Shown: positions 1 through 13,500 of the stretch, piece after piece
How the letters are laid out: each line of letters starts with the position of its first letter
Numbering within the stretch: the first letter of the stretch is position 1
From: Phoronis australis
Lineage: Eukaryota > Phoronida > Phoronidae
Length of the DNA stretch: 35,574 nt
Direction: 5' to 3'
NCBI GenBank assembly: GCA_002633005.1
Contig: NMRA01000011.1
Span: 1,092,855-1,128,428 of the forward strand
Notes under the pieces: model-generated
What the model saw: only the letters and a program-made list of their open reading frames with translations
Told to the model about the DNA's origin: nothing
The model's database searches: none
Program-made: the position numbers and the translations under genes

Positions 1-891
1 AGGTTAAATTGGGTAACTGGTTTCTTGTCTTCGATATTTCCTCCAAAGGACACAGAAACGGAGATAAAAGTGGTCGTTGCACAGCTATACACGTTTACTG
101 TCGACTGGTGGGACGAGAGGTTATTCATACAAGATGGATACCTTAAACGACTCTCTGTGTGTGATTTTAATGGCATCAATCATGCAATCCTGCTGTCCAA
201 TGTAGACATAAAACATTTGTTGGTTGAACCTCGCGTGAGTTTGATATTTTGGTCCAACGTCGCCACCGACGGCAACTATACCATTGAATTTTTAACTCTA
301 AACTGCAACTTCCGGAAGATTCTCTACCGTTCACCGAAGCCAATCTCTTGTATGACGTCCGACTTTGAAATGAGGCGATTGATGTGGGTTCACGAGATGT
401 TCTCAGACGAGACACGAATACACACCATGACTTACGCGGGAAGAGGTCGAAGTCATATTGACGTAACGCTGCAAGCACCTTATAATATTAAGTCCATCAT
501 ATCATTTGCGAATTTCATTTTTCTTGAGTTGTCCTCACCAGCATTTCGTGCAGGTTACTCACAGATATCGAAAATTAATAAATGGAGACCACAAGAATAC
601 AACATAATTCGCGACACGTATAACCGCATCAGCGCGTTTGAACTACTAGACAGAAGAGCCCAAAGGAAAACATTCCGTGATTTCGTCACTGTACCAGAAG
701 CCAGGTGCATACCTGCTGGTAATGACACGTCAGCAAGCAACGAAACCGCGGCCCTCCCGCTACTTTTCGTATCGGCCGAAAAACAGCGAGCTTCGAACCC
801 GCGCCATTCCGGGTCAAGTGGTCAGGACATACTCAATTTGGTCTTGTTTGGAATAGTGCAAGCGCTGACTGTCATTTTAGTAACTGTATGA
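1..891 (+). CDS. 3' exon of a YWTD (LDL-receptor class B) repeat protein, partial at 5' end
   Basis: The frame is open from base 1 to a TGA at 889-891, with no in-frame ATG near the left edge, so this is the last coding exon of a gene that begins outside the window. The sequence shows degenerate YWTD-type strands at regular spacing: LNWVT (residues 2-6), LFIQD (41-45), LIFWS (81-85), LMWVH (127-131) and FIFLEL (171-176). After the second comes a 'YLKRLSVCDFNG' stretch typical of these blades. YWTD blades of LDL-receptor-like proteins form an extracellular six-blade propeller. Three N-glycosylation sequons (NYT, NDT, NET) and a final hydrophobic run of about 20 residues at the extreme C-terminus, preceded by small residues (SGSSG), suggest a GPI-anchor signal or a tail membrane segment (inference). 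The specific family is not recognised. A splice acceptor inside the first 60 bases (after 48 or 55) is possible but would cut the first blade. Confidence 0.65.
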   Translation, partial: RLNWVTGFLSSIFPPKDTETEIKVVVAQLYTFTVDWWDERLFIQDGYLKRLSVCDFNGINHAILLSNVDIKHLLVEPRVSLIFWSNVATDGNYTIEFLTLNCNFRKILYRSPKPISCMTSDFEMRRLMWVHEMFSDETRIHTMTYAGRGRSHIDVTLQAPYNIKSIISFANFIFLELSSPAFRAGYSQISKINKWRPQEYNIIRDTYNRISAFELLDRRAQRKTFRDFVTVPEARCIPAGNDTSASNETAALPLLFVSAEKQRASNPRHSGSSGQDILNLVLFGIVQALTVILVTV

Positions 892-1391
892 GAACTAATG
901 ACGAAGTAAAGAAAATAAATCAAGTTTGATCATCATTGTTATTTTTCTGTTGCCTACCTGCACAAAACTAAACATTTAGGCACTTGTACAGATGTTGTTC
1001 GATGGATCAAAAGTTGCTCAGATACCACGTGACATAAGTACTTAAATGACAAACACCACCCAACTTTTGGACTTCTACTTATCAGCCCCAGTTCTCATTT
1101 AGAATATCACAAAGAAATAAAGGAAAGTAAAATTCAGGCCCATACATCAAACTGCAGCAACGGTTTTCAGGGGCCACTGTTATTTTTAGACGGAAATTAT
1201 GCAAACCGTGAAATTTTCATAAAACCATCAAGTGTACATTTTCGTTGTCCAAAGCAGTTCTTGAAATATTGTACAGTAAAGTAATCCCAGTTCCTAAACA
1301 TTATACTAGTTTACCTCCGTGAAATAGTGCATATTTTCAAATGACCAAATAAATCTACGTGAGCAGCGTGAAAACGTGAGATTTTCCGATG
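892..1391. other. Convergent intergenic spacer
   Basis: About 500 bases separate the stop codons of the plus-strand YWTD gene and the minus-strand ACSL gene. It must hold both 3' UTRs. Apart from AATAAA at 914, further plus-strand AATAAA-like hexamers occur near 1115 and 1346. I saw no canonical minus-strand signal for ACSL here. Confidence 0.5.
914..919 (+). terminator. Poly(A) signal of the YWTD-repeat gene
   Basis: A canonical AATAAA begins 23 bases after the stop codon of the upstream plus-strand gene, in an A-rich context. Position and strand fit a cleavage and polyadenylation signal. Confidence 0.6.
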
Positions 1392-1532
1392 CTAATCCCG
1401 GCGTTTTTCATACATTTCATCGATTATGGACTTGAAGTACTTTCGTAAAACAGGTCGCTTCAGCTTGAACGTTGGGGTCAATAGAGAATTGTCGATGCTG
1501 AACATTTCGGGAAAGAGATAAATGTCTTTGAC
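1392..1532 (-). CDS. ACSL: ACSL exon 20 (C-terminus and stop)
   Basis: Forty-six codons and a [23 protein letters not shown], then the RPVLRKYF helix, ending EKRRD. This matches the conserved FSIDNGLLTPTMKAKRPELRNYF end of ACSL. Acceptor tttcag. Confidence 0.96.
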   Translation of the reverse strand, partial: VKDIYLFPEMFSIDNSLLTPTFKLKRPVLRKYFKSIIDEMYEKRRD

Positions 1533-4500
1533 CTGAAACATGAAAAATACATGTCTTTAGACCGTGCCTTTTTACATCTTTCATAAATATGATACTCAAT
1601 TGTTTTGATTGTCCTGTTGGCGCTTCTAGGTGGAAGGTGTCTTCTCCGGCAGAAAGTCATTTAGCACTGTTTCAATTCGTTCCGTCGTGCAGCTTCGACG
1701 AGTGGATTGAATTTACAAGACCACAGACGACCTAACGGCCACCGTTAACAGTTGCCAAAGTCACAAATTCACTTCCGTTATTTTTTTTGTAAAATAAATG
1801 GTAATGAAGGGAGCGCTCGTGCGTTTTTAAATTAATTGAAATGTTTTACCGACTGCCATTTGACCACTAAGATGCAAACACCTATAAGGTCAAAAGGCGT
1901 AGTTGGTTCTGGTCTTTACCCTGACTCAGTCCGACACCTGCGCTCACCCACAGAAAATAAATATCCCGCTCGTATCAATTTCAGCAGCGGTTGATCTTTT
2001 TGAAAAGCTTCCGCATCATATTTACTCTTCTCCGGTGGACTTTCTTTTTTATCAAAGTGAGCAACTAAAATACCGCTTCACCGACTCTGTTTTCAAAAAT
2101 AAAGGAGCAACTAAAATACCGCTTCACCGACTCTGTTTTCAAAAAAAACAAAACAGAACAGAACCAAGTACGGTATGCTCAGGAGTCTAGTCTTTTCTCA
2201 AGTTTATGCACAGGCTCATGTCTTGGCACGTGTTCAATAATACCTACACAATGGACAGATAACACAAATATTTTTCCGCTCAATGATTACCTGTTCAAAA
2301 GATTTTAAGCCAGATTCTTTTCCCTGCTTCACAATGTCATCCAAAATCATCTGCTTCAGCGCCTGAAAGTAATCCGACATGGAGTCTAAAACAAAAGGCA
2401 ACAGTGTTGGGCAATGCCCTTAACTGTTTAACGCGCCAAAACTATCACCCAGTGAGCTCTACCCTGGATGCAGTGCTGACATAGAAATTTCAAATCACTT
2501 CCCGACTTAATGTTTGTATATAGCACTTGAATGCCCGAAGTGTGCTCGAAACTGACCGTAACATCACCTTTACTAAATAAACGATAATCGCAAGAATTAC
2601 CTCACTCTTGCAAAGTTCTTCCATACTCCCCGTTATACCATTCTTTTGGGCGACTCCTGGTAAGACCTCTGGGTCAGGTACAACAATGGCGACAAGAAAC
2701 GCCTGAAAAAGAAGCCGGTTTTGCGTCNCCAAAATCATCTGCTTCAGCGCCTGAAAATAATCCGACATGGAGTCTAAAACAAAAGGCAACATTGTTGGGC
2801 AATGCTTAACTGTTTAACACGCCAAAAATATCACCCAGTGAGCTCTATCCTGGGTGCAGTGCTGACATAGAAATTTCAAATCACTTCCCGACTTAATGTT
2901 TGTATATAGCACTTGAATGCCCGAAGTGTGCTCGAAACTGACCGTAACATCACCTTTACTAAATAAACGATAATCGCAAGAATTACCTCACTCTTGCAAA
3001 GTTCTTCCATACTCCCCGTTATACCATTCTTTTGGGCGACTCCTGGTAAGACCTCTGGGTCAGGTACAACAATGGCGACTAGAAACGCCTGAAAAAGAAG
3101 CCGGTTTTGCGTCCATGTTCGGTTTTGGCCTATTCTCCCGTGCCTTTCACCGGGCATGCTTCAGGTTCAACCTACCTTGTTCTAGCAGTCTACGCAACAG
3201 GCACGTGCTCGTGTCTAAAGCAGTGGTGTGTTTATTATCGTTCTTCAGATATCCTACCGTCCTGAAATTGGTCTCGCATTGTCACTTAGTCGAATTCATG
3301 GAATTAGAGGTGACTTCTGGGATCGAAAAAGAACTGGTCGCATAAGACCAGGCTCTACAAGTAGGCTGATCACAGCGAGTCATTTTATGTGCCTAGCATA
3401 ATCTCAAAGAATAACGAACTGTCACTCCTTTGTAACCTCAGAAATCGCTTCCCGTCCAGTAAGGAATACATTGAGAATGAGACAAGTGATATAAATCAAA
3501 AATTAGTTTCTTCGACGCAACCACGGCCGTTGCTTTTAACAGAATATTTTCTATCCAGACGTGCCTTGCTATCGCTTTCACGTAAGGTAAGCAAGAACCA
3601 AAGAGCAACACTTAAAAGACAAAACGAAGAGCCCATTTGTATGCAGCCTTGATTATGGCGGGACGGCTGTAATCTCCGGCCGGTCATGTGCACTTACCCG
3701 TAGGCTGTTGCCGTCAACGAACACTTGTGCTACCATACTACTGCGGGTGTAAATATTTTCAATTTTCTCTGGTGCAAGATATTCTCCCTGGAAAATAAGA
3801 ATTACTAATCAAGTGTTGCTAAGACCAAAGAACCGAAGAAAATTACCAAAAGGTTTGTTTCTGTTAAAGGGTATTTATATGCTCTTCAGTATGCTAAGAT
3901 GTGGCGAGAACAAAGGACAATGCCACTCTAAGACATTCTGCACTAACGAAGCTACAGTTGTATTCACAGATAACTTGTGTGAAAATGTAAAATCTCCAGA
4001 TGGATTCCGTGCATTCTACCTCGCGGGCATGCACCGTTGCCTGTATAATGCAGTGTTATTCCCCAACACCACCTCACGGTACTTACGCGGCGAATCATGT
4101 TCGTCACAAAACTCGTCCTTAAAAACGGGTAGCAATTAAGAGCCTGCTGACCAAATGACAGATATAAGACATTAGCACGCAAATTTCACTTTGAGGAGTT
4201 CGTATCTTGCGAGAAGGCGAGATCATGCAATGTTCTACTAGTGACGCAGCCAATCTCGGAGCACCGACTTGACTTCACGACGTCATGCCTCGTGAGGTCA
4301 ATGACACTTAGACTCCATGAGATCCTTCTCCGTTCCTAGGTCGAGAATTCAACTCGTAATGGACATCTGGAGTGTCCTGTTCCGGAAAACAGATCGAAGC
4401 ACTCTCGGAGAACTACACTAACCTGACCCTATAGAACTCCACGAACTTGCATGACCCTATAAATTTCCAAAGAGAGGCTATAACACATACTCTCTTATCG

Positions 4501-7500
4501 AGAATAACCTTCTCCACAGACATATTTACGCTTCCAAAACGTCACTTATTGCTTTCTTGACATTAATTAGGAGTGAATTTACCCTAAGTTATTCGTCTAC
4601 ACAAATCCAATTTGTCAGTACCTCGAACTTTCAGTCCGACTCTCGGGGGTGAGACGTTCACGTAGTGACCGTTTGTCAGGCCTGGTGTACTGAAGCAATA
4701 ACCAGCCTAGAGATCACATCTAAGCTGATTACGGAATAAAGCCTTGTTTAATGCTGCTTCAAAAGTCAAGAGTTCTACTAAGACAATGCACTGACAGTCA
4801 TCGAACTATAGCCGGGAAGCCAAACACCAAGAAATAATGACAGTGATCGGTGCGTTTTGTGTTTAGAGAAAAGGAAAAAGACAGTCAAGTAGTTTTCAAC
4901 CGAAAATGTCAAACACACAGGTGGATGACAGAACATGGAAATTGAAAACACCTCATAAGGAAAGGTTGACACAACAAAACAATGGGCCAATGAAGAGACA
5001 TTATAATGATAGGGGTGAGTTAATACCACGATTACCGAAATACGTGATAAAGTTGAATCAACGAAAGCAAGTTTCAACTAACATCAAAATTTATGAATTC
5101 CGTTACCCTTAAAACTCACCGTGCTCTGATATCGGTCAAACATAAACTGAGAAAATATGTCACAAGATCGTTGGTTACGAACACGGTGTTCCTTTTACTA
5201 CATCATCTTTCAAACTTTGATGCCAGATTTGATCTCAATTGAAATAAAATTGCAATAATGACGGTTTCATTGCTACTAGCCTCTAGTTGTACACAGATGT
5301 ATCACAAACTATAATCTGCAATACACGTGAATTATTCTTTGAGTATTAGTCAGCGCCTACAAGTCTATGACTAGTCTGCGGCTAGTAGTCTACGACGACA
5401 GTGTAACACAATAAGTCGAATCCAACCGGGCCGAAGGATTTTATGAGACTCAGGCAAACTCGACTTATGAATGGCCAAGAGCGCGAACTAGAATAACCAT
5501 ACAATGCAACTTTTTCCCGACTCCTGCGAGTCTTACTGTAATTGACTACAGTATGGTTGCAACGGGACTGAAAACTACAACTCACCTGAGCCAACTTAAA
5601 GATGTGCTTCTTTCGATCGATTATCTTCAACGTTCCTTGCTACAAACAAATGATGATTCTGTAGGTTTAATAGTTCACTAACGACATCTTTCTTTGCCAT
5701 CAATTAATAAGTCTATTGAGATTTCTATGTGGAACACAACGATAGCTTCCAAAAAACCTCCACACAGTAGAATAATATAAAACTTCAACACTTTTCAATG
5801 AATCCCTTTATCATAGTACATTGCTTGAAAACCTTGTCTACACACTCCAAGTTTTAGTATACGACTCTTCGGAGGATGTATACTCGTGTTCCGAAAATAT
5901 TTTTCTGTCTTTGAGTTACTAGCTCCTAGTATACAAAGTCGTAAACGAAAAATGGGAAGATGGGATTAAATTTAATTCTCTCTCAGAGTGCTAAAATTCA
6001 ATGTCTTTTACCTTGGTCCACTCGCCGACATCACCCGTGTGTAGCCAGCCGTCCTCGTCGATGGCTTCTGCCGTTTTGGCCGGTTGTCGGAAGTAGCCCA
6101 CCATTACATTTGATCCCTTGGCGCAGATCTCGCCTTTGCCTTCGCTTACGTAATACTCCATCTCGGGGATATCTACCAGTTTTACAGCCACGCCTATTAC
6201 AGGTGGACCCACGTGACCTTAGACAAAACGTGAAACATTCGTAACGTTCGGGCAGTTTTCGAGAGCCAAAAATTGCATTTCAGGGAATTCCCACTCAGAG
6301 GACCACACACACACTGGCCGATTTGTCAACAAGTATTCTCGAAGAAGTTCCTAGTTACTACACTGCATACATTGTTGTCGTGAAATTAAACTGAATTATT
6401 AATTAAACAATCCCCTGCTCTAGTCACAAATACTGGCAGTCCGCAAGATCTCCATCGTTAAGTAACACCAATTAAAAATCCGTCACAGACAGTCCTCAGT
6501 GAGACGAACGAATTCCAGCATTCAAAACTGAGGTGTCAGTGTGCTAAAGTTAGTTACAGAAGGCTAGTAAATAATAATGGCGCCACCTGAACAGAATTGT
6601 CAGTTAATAATTCGAATGAATCATCCATTTCACGGTGAAAAACACGCCCCATCCTTTGCTACCATGCTCAAGAAACGTTTTCTTTCGGAAAATTTTGGCA
6701 AAATTGTGTTCGACTATCTACTTGTAGCCCTGTTTCTGCAAATACTTATTTACCGCCAGGTTAAGTGCCTATCTTAAAAAAGTGTCCACTCTTACAAAGC
6801 TCCCATAGGTCTCTTTTGGCATCCAATGTACGGACCCCCGTTCCGGGTCCCAGTTTTCAAAGAGGCACCAATTCGAAGCCCATTTTTGAGCAAATTGATA
6901 ACCTTTCTGCCCTGCTAAGCGGAGTCGCGGGGTTGCAAAGGTTCGCAGATACGTCACGACATAACGTCTCATCAAATAAAATAGCGAATAGCCACAGATA
7001 TAGGAAGTAATTGGGAACATTAATCGATATCCATATACATGTGTGTACAAGAAGCAATTTATTAAATTGTTAGTGATTAGAGTAAATGTTACCTGGCGTT
7101 GACTCTCCTGGTACGGTTAATGTGATAGCGGCGTTGGCTTCCGTTTGTCCGTAACCTTCCAGAATCTATGAAACAACAGTGTGATGTAATGAGCGCGTAG
7201 TAGTGCAGTGCATGGAAACCAAACCGCCAGAGGGTGTTGGTGATCACCCTCCAAGATGTTACATTCTTTCACCACATGTCTCGGCCATATAATTGCAGTG
7301 CCGGATTACCTAGCTAAGCTACAACTTATCATGGTTTCCTATGAGGAGTTCCAACGAACCCGTAGCCAAATGGTCCCCTCCAAAGTTAGGGATAGGAAGT
7401 GATTAAATTGTGTCGACAGACAGGGTGGCTCGAAAACTGGGTTGACGGAGGGCAGTTCAAATTACCTGGACCCGTATTTTTTTATAGCTTAGGGTCGTGA

Positions 7501-10500
7501 CAAACCAGCGGTTTTCAGCATGTGTGACGACTATCCTGTTCCCGTTCACACTTTACAAGAATTAATGCTTACGGAGAGCGGTTTGACCAACGTTACTCAA
7601 TACACTTTTTTACCTAGACAACTTTATATCAGAGTGGGCGGTCAGGCCAGTGTCAACAGTACAAGGCCGGGAAGGCTAACACAGACCGCTCTGGTGGCAT
7701 CCCATAAAAAGAATGGTGCGGAACTGGTAACGGCTTTAGTAACATAAAAAAATATTTTGCGCTACGTTTGTCAAGTTGAGGCTCGCGTTTGAGGAAGTTA
7801 TTTGCGCGTTTAACACCTGCTTTCGCAACACTATTTACGTCACTAAATCACGTTATTTTGCACACAAGCATATCAGTCTTACCGGACAACCGAATGCACA
7901 TCTACAGAAGGACAACACATTTGAGGCGAGCGGAGCAGAGCCCACCAAGATCAATCGCACTCGTCCGCCTAACGATTGCTGAATCTTGCTGAAGATCAGG
8001 TAATCCCAAATGCTGTCTCGACGAATAACTCCTCTTCAAAAAAAAAACAATGTACTAGATCACACTCTCACAGCAGTAAAATGAGAAATTATTTTCCACT
8101 ACAGAAAAAGTAGTTATCAACTGTCATAACTATAACAATAACAACAGTAACAATAATAATAATTAATGTAACAGTAGATATGGGATTACACAAGTATGAC
8201 AAATATGATAAACAAACGTATTTACCTGTCTACTTCACTTTGTTTGCTTCTTAGTCCTATTTTCAGCAGCAGCGATTTCAATCGACTTTCGCTTACTCCC
8301 GCCATAACCTGCACAGGTTGGAAACGGAGAGCAAATTATTTTGCACTTATAGATTAACATAATAATTAGTTTCACTGAGCAGAACGGTCGAGCTAAAAGT
8401 ACACGGAATTTCTGGAAGTTAATTTCAGGGCGTATATTCAGAACACGGCACGCTTTTACCTTAAAGTTCTGGCACCATAAAAATAAGCTCGGGCTTACTT
8501 CCGGAAACGTGGCGGGTACTTGCCCAGTTGACCTGCTTTCTTAGTTGACCTGGCGTGCGTTCAGTAGACGCTAGGACCTACGCTAGGACTTAGTTAAAAC
8601 CTAGTCAATGTCACGTGCTCTCATTTAAAATACACGGCAATATCTCACGTAATCTCGGGAAGTCTTGCTTTTTAGCGAGGTCCTAGCGTTACTGAACGGG
8701 AGGATGTTCTTCAAACACCATTAGCTATTACGTTTATCAAGCGTTATCAAAATTATGACTTTAATAGTGTTTACTAAGAATTACTTAAAACGAACACTGA
8801 GATTTCATCATGGATAGGTGTATCAAAAATTGCTATTGAAAGTGATGTATTGCTGAGAGCGTAGTCACGGGACAGTTAACGGTGGGGGGAGAGGCCGGGG
8901 TATCAGGCTGTACATATATAAGCATATTTTACACCCAAAGGCCGAGCAAGGCTGACGTGGTTAGGTATCGTGTTCTTACGCTGCATACATTTTAGAATTT
9001 TATGGTATATTATTTTGAAGCAAGAGCACAAATGAATTACCTTGTCGTACATCCTGTTGAGAAGTCGCGGAACCGTCGGGAAATATGAAGGCCGTAACAA
9101 TTTCAGGTCGTCAACTAGCTTCTTCACGTCGCCACTGAAGAAGCCTATCTTGACACCATTCATGAACAGAAATGCCTATGAACACCAGGACACAATGAAT
9201 TAAGAAGACACAGCGGCAATCTTTGATTGACGTAACGTACTTTTCAAAATAAATGAGAGTCAGACTTTGCCAAACTTGGATGAACACCTTTGACCGTTTA
9301 TTTGAAATATTTTTGTTGCAACGAAATAGCGTTTTTGTTGAACCTTTGTCGAAGTCTAATTTGACGTTATTGCGCTTAGCAGCAAATTGTCTACTTATGA
9401 ATGGACTTGCGCTGTAAGTTGTTGCTATTTTGACAACGTTGATGGAGTAACACTGGTCGATATTTTGTCGAGATTTAGCCAGAGTTGAAAGGGTAAGCAG
9501 TCGAAAAGAAATTGAAACTTCGTCGTGGTTTTGTGTACCGAAACTTAGTCGAATTTCGACATTGTCCGGTTTATTTTGAAAACTGCTTCATACGATAGAC
9601 TACCATTTTGGGTGTAGTCGCGGCTCATCTCAGAGCACAGTATTGCTGATATGTCATGTGATCTATTCAGACCATCCAAGCTCATGTCACGCGAGCATGC
9701 AGTGATACGCCATTATTATCTATTCAAACCATTCCAGTCTCTTGACACATAAGCAAGCAGTGATTGGCCAGAGAAGAAACGAGTCGTAGGATTTGCCGTA
9801 TAGCAACCATGCGTAAACGACGCTTATCGTCTCGTACTGCTAATACGTACTGCTAGTACGTATACGACAATCCGAGTGTGTATTATACAAGTTCGGTTGT
9901 TGACTCCAATACTTTCCTTTCCAAACAGGAAACATCTTGAACATGAATGTCTTGGAGAGTTGCATAAGAAATAAAATTTATAAACTTTTATTTCTGCATA
10001 TCGTTTTCGTACATCAGTATCGAAGGGACAGATCTATGTGTTTCTTCTTTGGATTTTGGATAGAAAGTGAATTCCTTCAAAAACCGCCATGGGGACTATT
10101 GTTGGAATTGTTCCACGTGTATTTTTTTCTTAATATAGTCGTTCATTAAGCGTGTTCTTACTACTGCCTAGCATACAATGTGACACTACACACCTGTGAG
10201 GACCGTTCAAAGTTATGTGCCAGAGGAAGGTATGACAAGTGACAGTCGTCGGGACAAAGTTCAATGCACTGAAAAAAACACAACATCATTACAGCCTTTC
10301 ATCTAATTGACTATTTTACATAGAAACAACATTTATTGTATTTGTCCTACGGATCATTAATAATTTAGAGCGCCTCAGATTTCTACTGCACAAAATTTGA
10401 GAAGCCCGTGTCCTCGTTCCTCCATCCGCAACTTTCCTGCAGCCCGGTCAGGTTGCAGGTGAAGACGAAACACAAGCACAAAGATGGCGAAGTTTGGAAA

Positions 10501-13500
10501 TGTCACGTTATTCTCATTTTCCGCAACCTTTCCATGAGTTTTCCAAAATGCAATTTTTATGATCCTGTGACGTGTTTCCGAAATTATGCCAATATTTGCA
10601 CCCGCCAGACACCAATTTTTAAAGGGCTTGCATGAGCTTGGGTGAAAGTTGCCAGGGGTTTCTATATCTTCGATTTCTCATGAGTTTCTCATGCCAAGAA
10701 ATATAACATCTAAGTTACCACTGATAAGTGTGAACCATCGATGGAGACTGAAGGAAAACGCTTGCTTCGAATCACAGGATCCACTTTGTGATTAACAGGA
10801 GGCGTTTCAGCTGAACAATGTTAATCTCTGTCAGAAGATCCCCTAATTGTACCATACCAATTTTTTATAGCAGCTGACAAAAATTACGAAAATATGTTCT
10901 AGTTCAGAGATGATACTTTAAGAAGACCCTTATCTTAACATAAATGAAACACCGCTTGAATATATGCAAGTATTTGAAGAGAGTGGTGTTTGTTTGATAA
11001 AATCTGTACACACAACCGAGAAACTCTTTACCTGGCGTACTCACTTAGCTGTACTTCTACACTAACCTTTGTATCTATCAACAGCTTCTGAACGGCACAG
11101 GCATTGGTAACGATGTTAGCATGGCTAATTAGCACACCCTTCGGATCACCTTGAATGAGATTAGTACAGGGCAACTGAAGCAGATGCGGTCCTATTAGGC
11201 GGTGGCATATCCTAATATGCCATGTACATGAACGTAACTTTCTGCAAATTATTCTCCACACTGGTTTAACTATGAAAGTCATATCGCTAGAGGTACCATT
11301 AGAAAGGTACATCTCAGGAGGCCGTCGGTCTCTTTGAATCATTTTAATGGAACGACGTACTCGGATTTCTCTCCGACATGGCATTCCTTCGTCAACAAAA
11401 TCGTGAGTTAGACATTTTTGTTGAGGTTGCATAAGTGTGCATGTCTATCGCCTGCAAATTTTTAATCACATCANTGCCTTTATAGCCAAATAGGTCATAT
11501 CTCGGTAACCAAAGGTCATTGAGTGCAAATATTGCAGCAGTGTACTTTGGGCCAGCATCCCAACACATGCACAAAGTATTAGCTCTGTATGAATTTTTGA
11601 GTATATAGTGATTTTTCATTTTCATGTGGTTTTTATATGGAATCATTCTTAAGATGACACAGCATGATCCGACGGCAATCTTTGATTGACGTAACGTAGT
11701 TTTCAAAATAAATGAGAGTCAGACTTTGCCAAACTTGGATGAACACCTTTGACCGTTTTCTTGAAATATTTTTGTTGCAACGAAATAGCGTTTTTATTGA
11801 ACCTTTGTTGGAGTCTAATTTGACGTTATTGCGCTTAGCAGCAAATTGTCTACTTATGAATGGACTTGCGCTGTAAGTTGTTGCTATTTTGACAACGTGG
11901 ATGGAGTAACACTGGTCGATATTTTGTCGAGATTTAGCCCGAGTTGACACGGTAAGCAGTAGAAAAGAAACTGAAACTTAGTCGTGGTTTTGTGTACCGA
12001 AACTTAGTCGAATTTCGACATTGTCCGGTTTATTTTGAAAACTGCTTCATACGATAGACTACCATTTTGGGTGTAGTCGCGGCTCATCTCAGAGCACAGT
12101 ATTGCTGATATGTCATGTGATCTATTCAGACAATCCAAGCTCATGTCACGCGAGCATGCAGTGATACGCCATATGATCTATTCAAACCATTCCAGTCTCT
12201 TGACACATAAGCAAGCAGTGATTGGCCAGAGAAGAAACGAGTCGTAGGATTTGCCGTATAGCAACCATGCGTAAACGACGCCAATCGTCTCGTACTGCTA
12301 ATATGTACTGGTAGTACGTATACGACAATCAGAGTGTGTATTATACAAGTTCGGTTGTTGACTCCAATACTTTCCTTTCCAAACAGGAAACATCTTGAAC
12401 ATGAATGTCATGGAGAATTGCATAAGAAATAAAATTTATACGCTCTTATTTCTGCATATCGTTTTCGTACATCAGTATCGAAGGGACAGATCTATGAGTT
12501 TCTTCTTTGGATTTTGGATAGAAAGTGAATTCATTCAAAAACCGCCATGGGGACTATTGTTGGAATTGTTCCACGTGTATTTTTTTCTTAATATAGTCGT
12601 TCATTAAGCGTGTTCTTACTATTGCCTAGCGTACAATGTGACACTACACACCTGTGAGGACCGTTCAAAGTTATGTGCCAGAGGAAGGTATGACAAGTGA
12701 CAGTCGTCGGGACAAAGTTCAATGCACTGAAAAAAACACAACATCATTGCAGCCTTTCATCTAATTGACTATTTTACATAGTAACAACATTTATTGTATT
12801 TGTCCTACGGATCATTAATAATTTAGAGCGCCTCAGATTGCTACTGCACATAATTTGAGAAGCCCGTGTTCTCGTTCCTCCATCCGCAACTTTCCTGCAG
12901 CCCGGTCAGGTTGCAGGTGAAGACGAAACACATGCACAAAGATGGCGAAGTTTGGAAATGTCACATTATTCTCATTTTCCGCAACCTTTCCATGAGTTTT
13001 CCAAAATGCAATTTTTATGATCCTGTGACGTGTTTTCCGAAATGATGCCAAATATTTGCTGCCGCCAGACACCAATTTTTAAAGGGCTTGCATGAGCTTG
13101 AGTGAAAGTTGCCAGGGGTTTCTATATCTTCGATTTCTCATGAGTTTCTCATGCCAAGAAATATAACATCTAAGTTCCCACTGATAAGTGTGAACCATCG
13201 ATGGAGACTGAAGGAAAACGCTTGCTTCGAATCACAGGATCCACTTTGTGATTAACAGGAGGCGTTTCAGCTGAACAATGTTAATCTCTGTCAGAAGATC
13301 CCCTAATTGTACCACACCAATTTTTTATAGCAGCTGACAAAAATTACGAAAATATGTTCTAGTTCAGTGATGAGACTTTAAGAAGACCCTGATCTTTACA
13401 TAAATGAAACACCGCTAGAACATATGTAAGTATTTGAAGAGAGTGGTGTTTGTTTGATAAAATCTGTACACACAACCGAGAAACTCTTTACCTGGCGTAC

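Larger units (their letters stand above)
2729..3113. repeat. Duplicated block, copy B (exon 18/19 region)
   Basis: Second copy of 2341-2727, starting exactly after the n and continuing into unique intron 17 sequence. It carries exon 18 and 22 bases of exon 19. Confidence 0.9.
9214..11473. repeat. 2.26 kb duplicated block, copy 1 (exons 9-10)
   Basis: Runs from cggcaatctttgattg to the n at 11474 and matches 11673-13933 in the same orientation, base for base apart from scattered substitutions and tiny indels. It carries one full set of ACSL exons 9 and 10 with flanking introns. Confidence 0.93.

Noticed and set aside
2363-2385. Upstream acceptor for ACSL exon 19
   Set aside because: It gives a phase mismatch with exon 18 and seven extra residues; the ctttcag acceptor fits exactly.
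9937-10149. 70-residue plus-strand ORF, repeated at 12395-12607
   Set aside because: It lies in an ACSL intron and recurs only because the block is duplicated. The protein differences I can see between the two copies (L/M, S/N, K/T, C/S, L/I) are all amino-acid changing, which argues against coding constraint.
11031-11066. Longer form of ACSL exon 9 using the CAG|gtaaag donor
   Set aside because: It would add 11 residues absent from the family and end in a phase that does not match exon 10.
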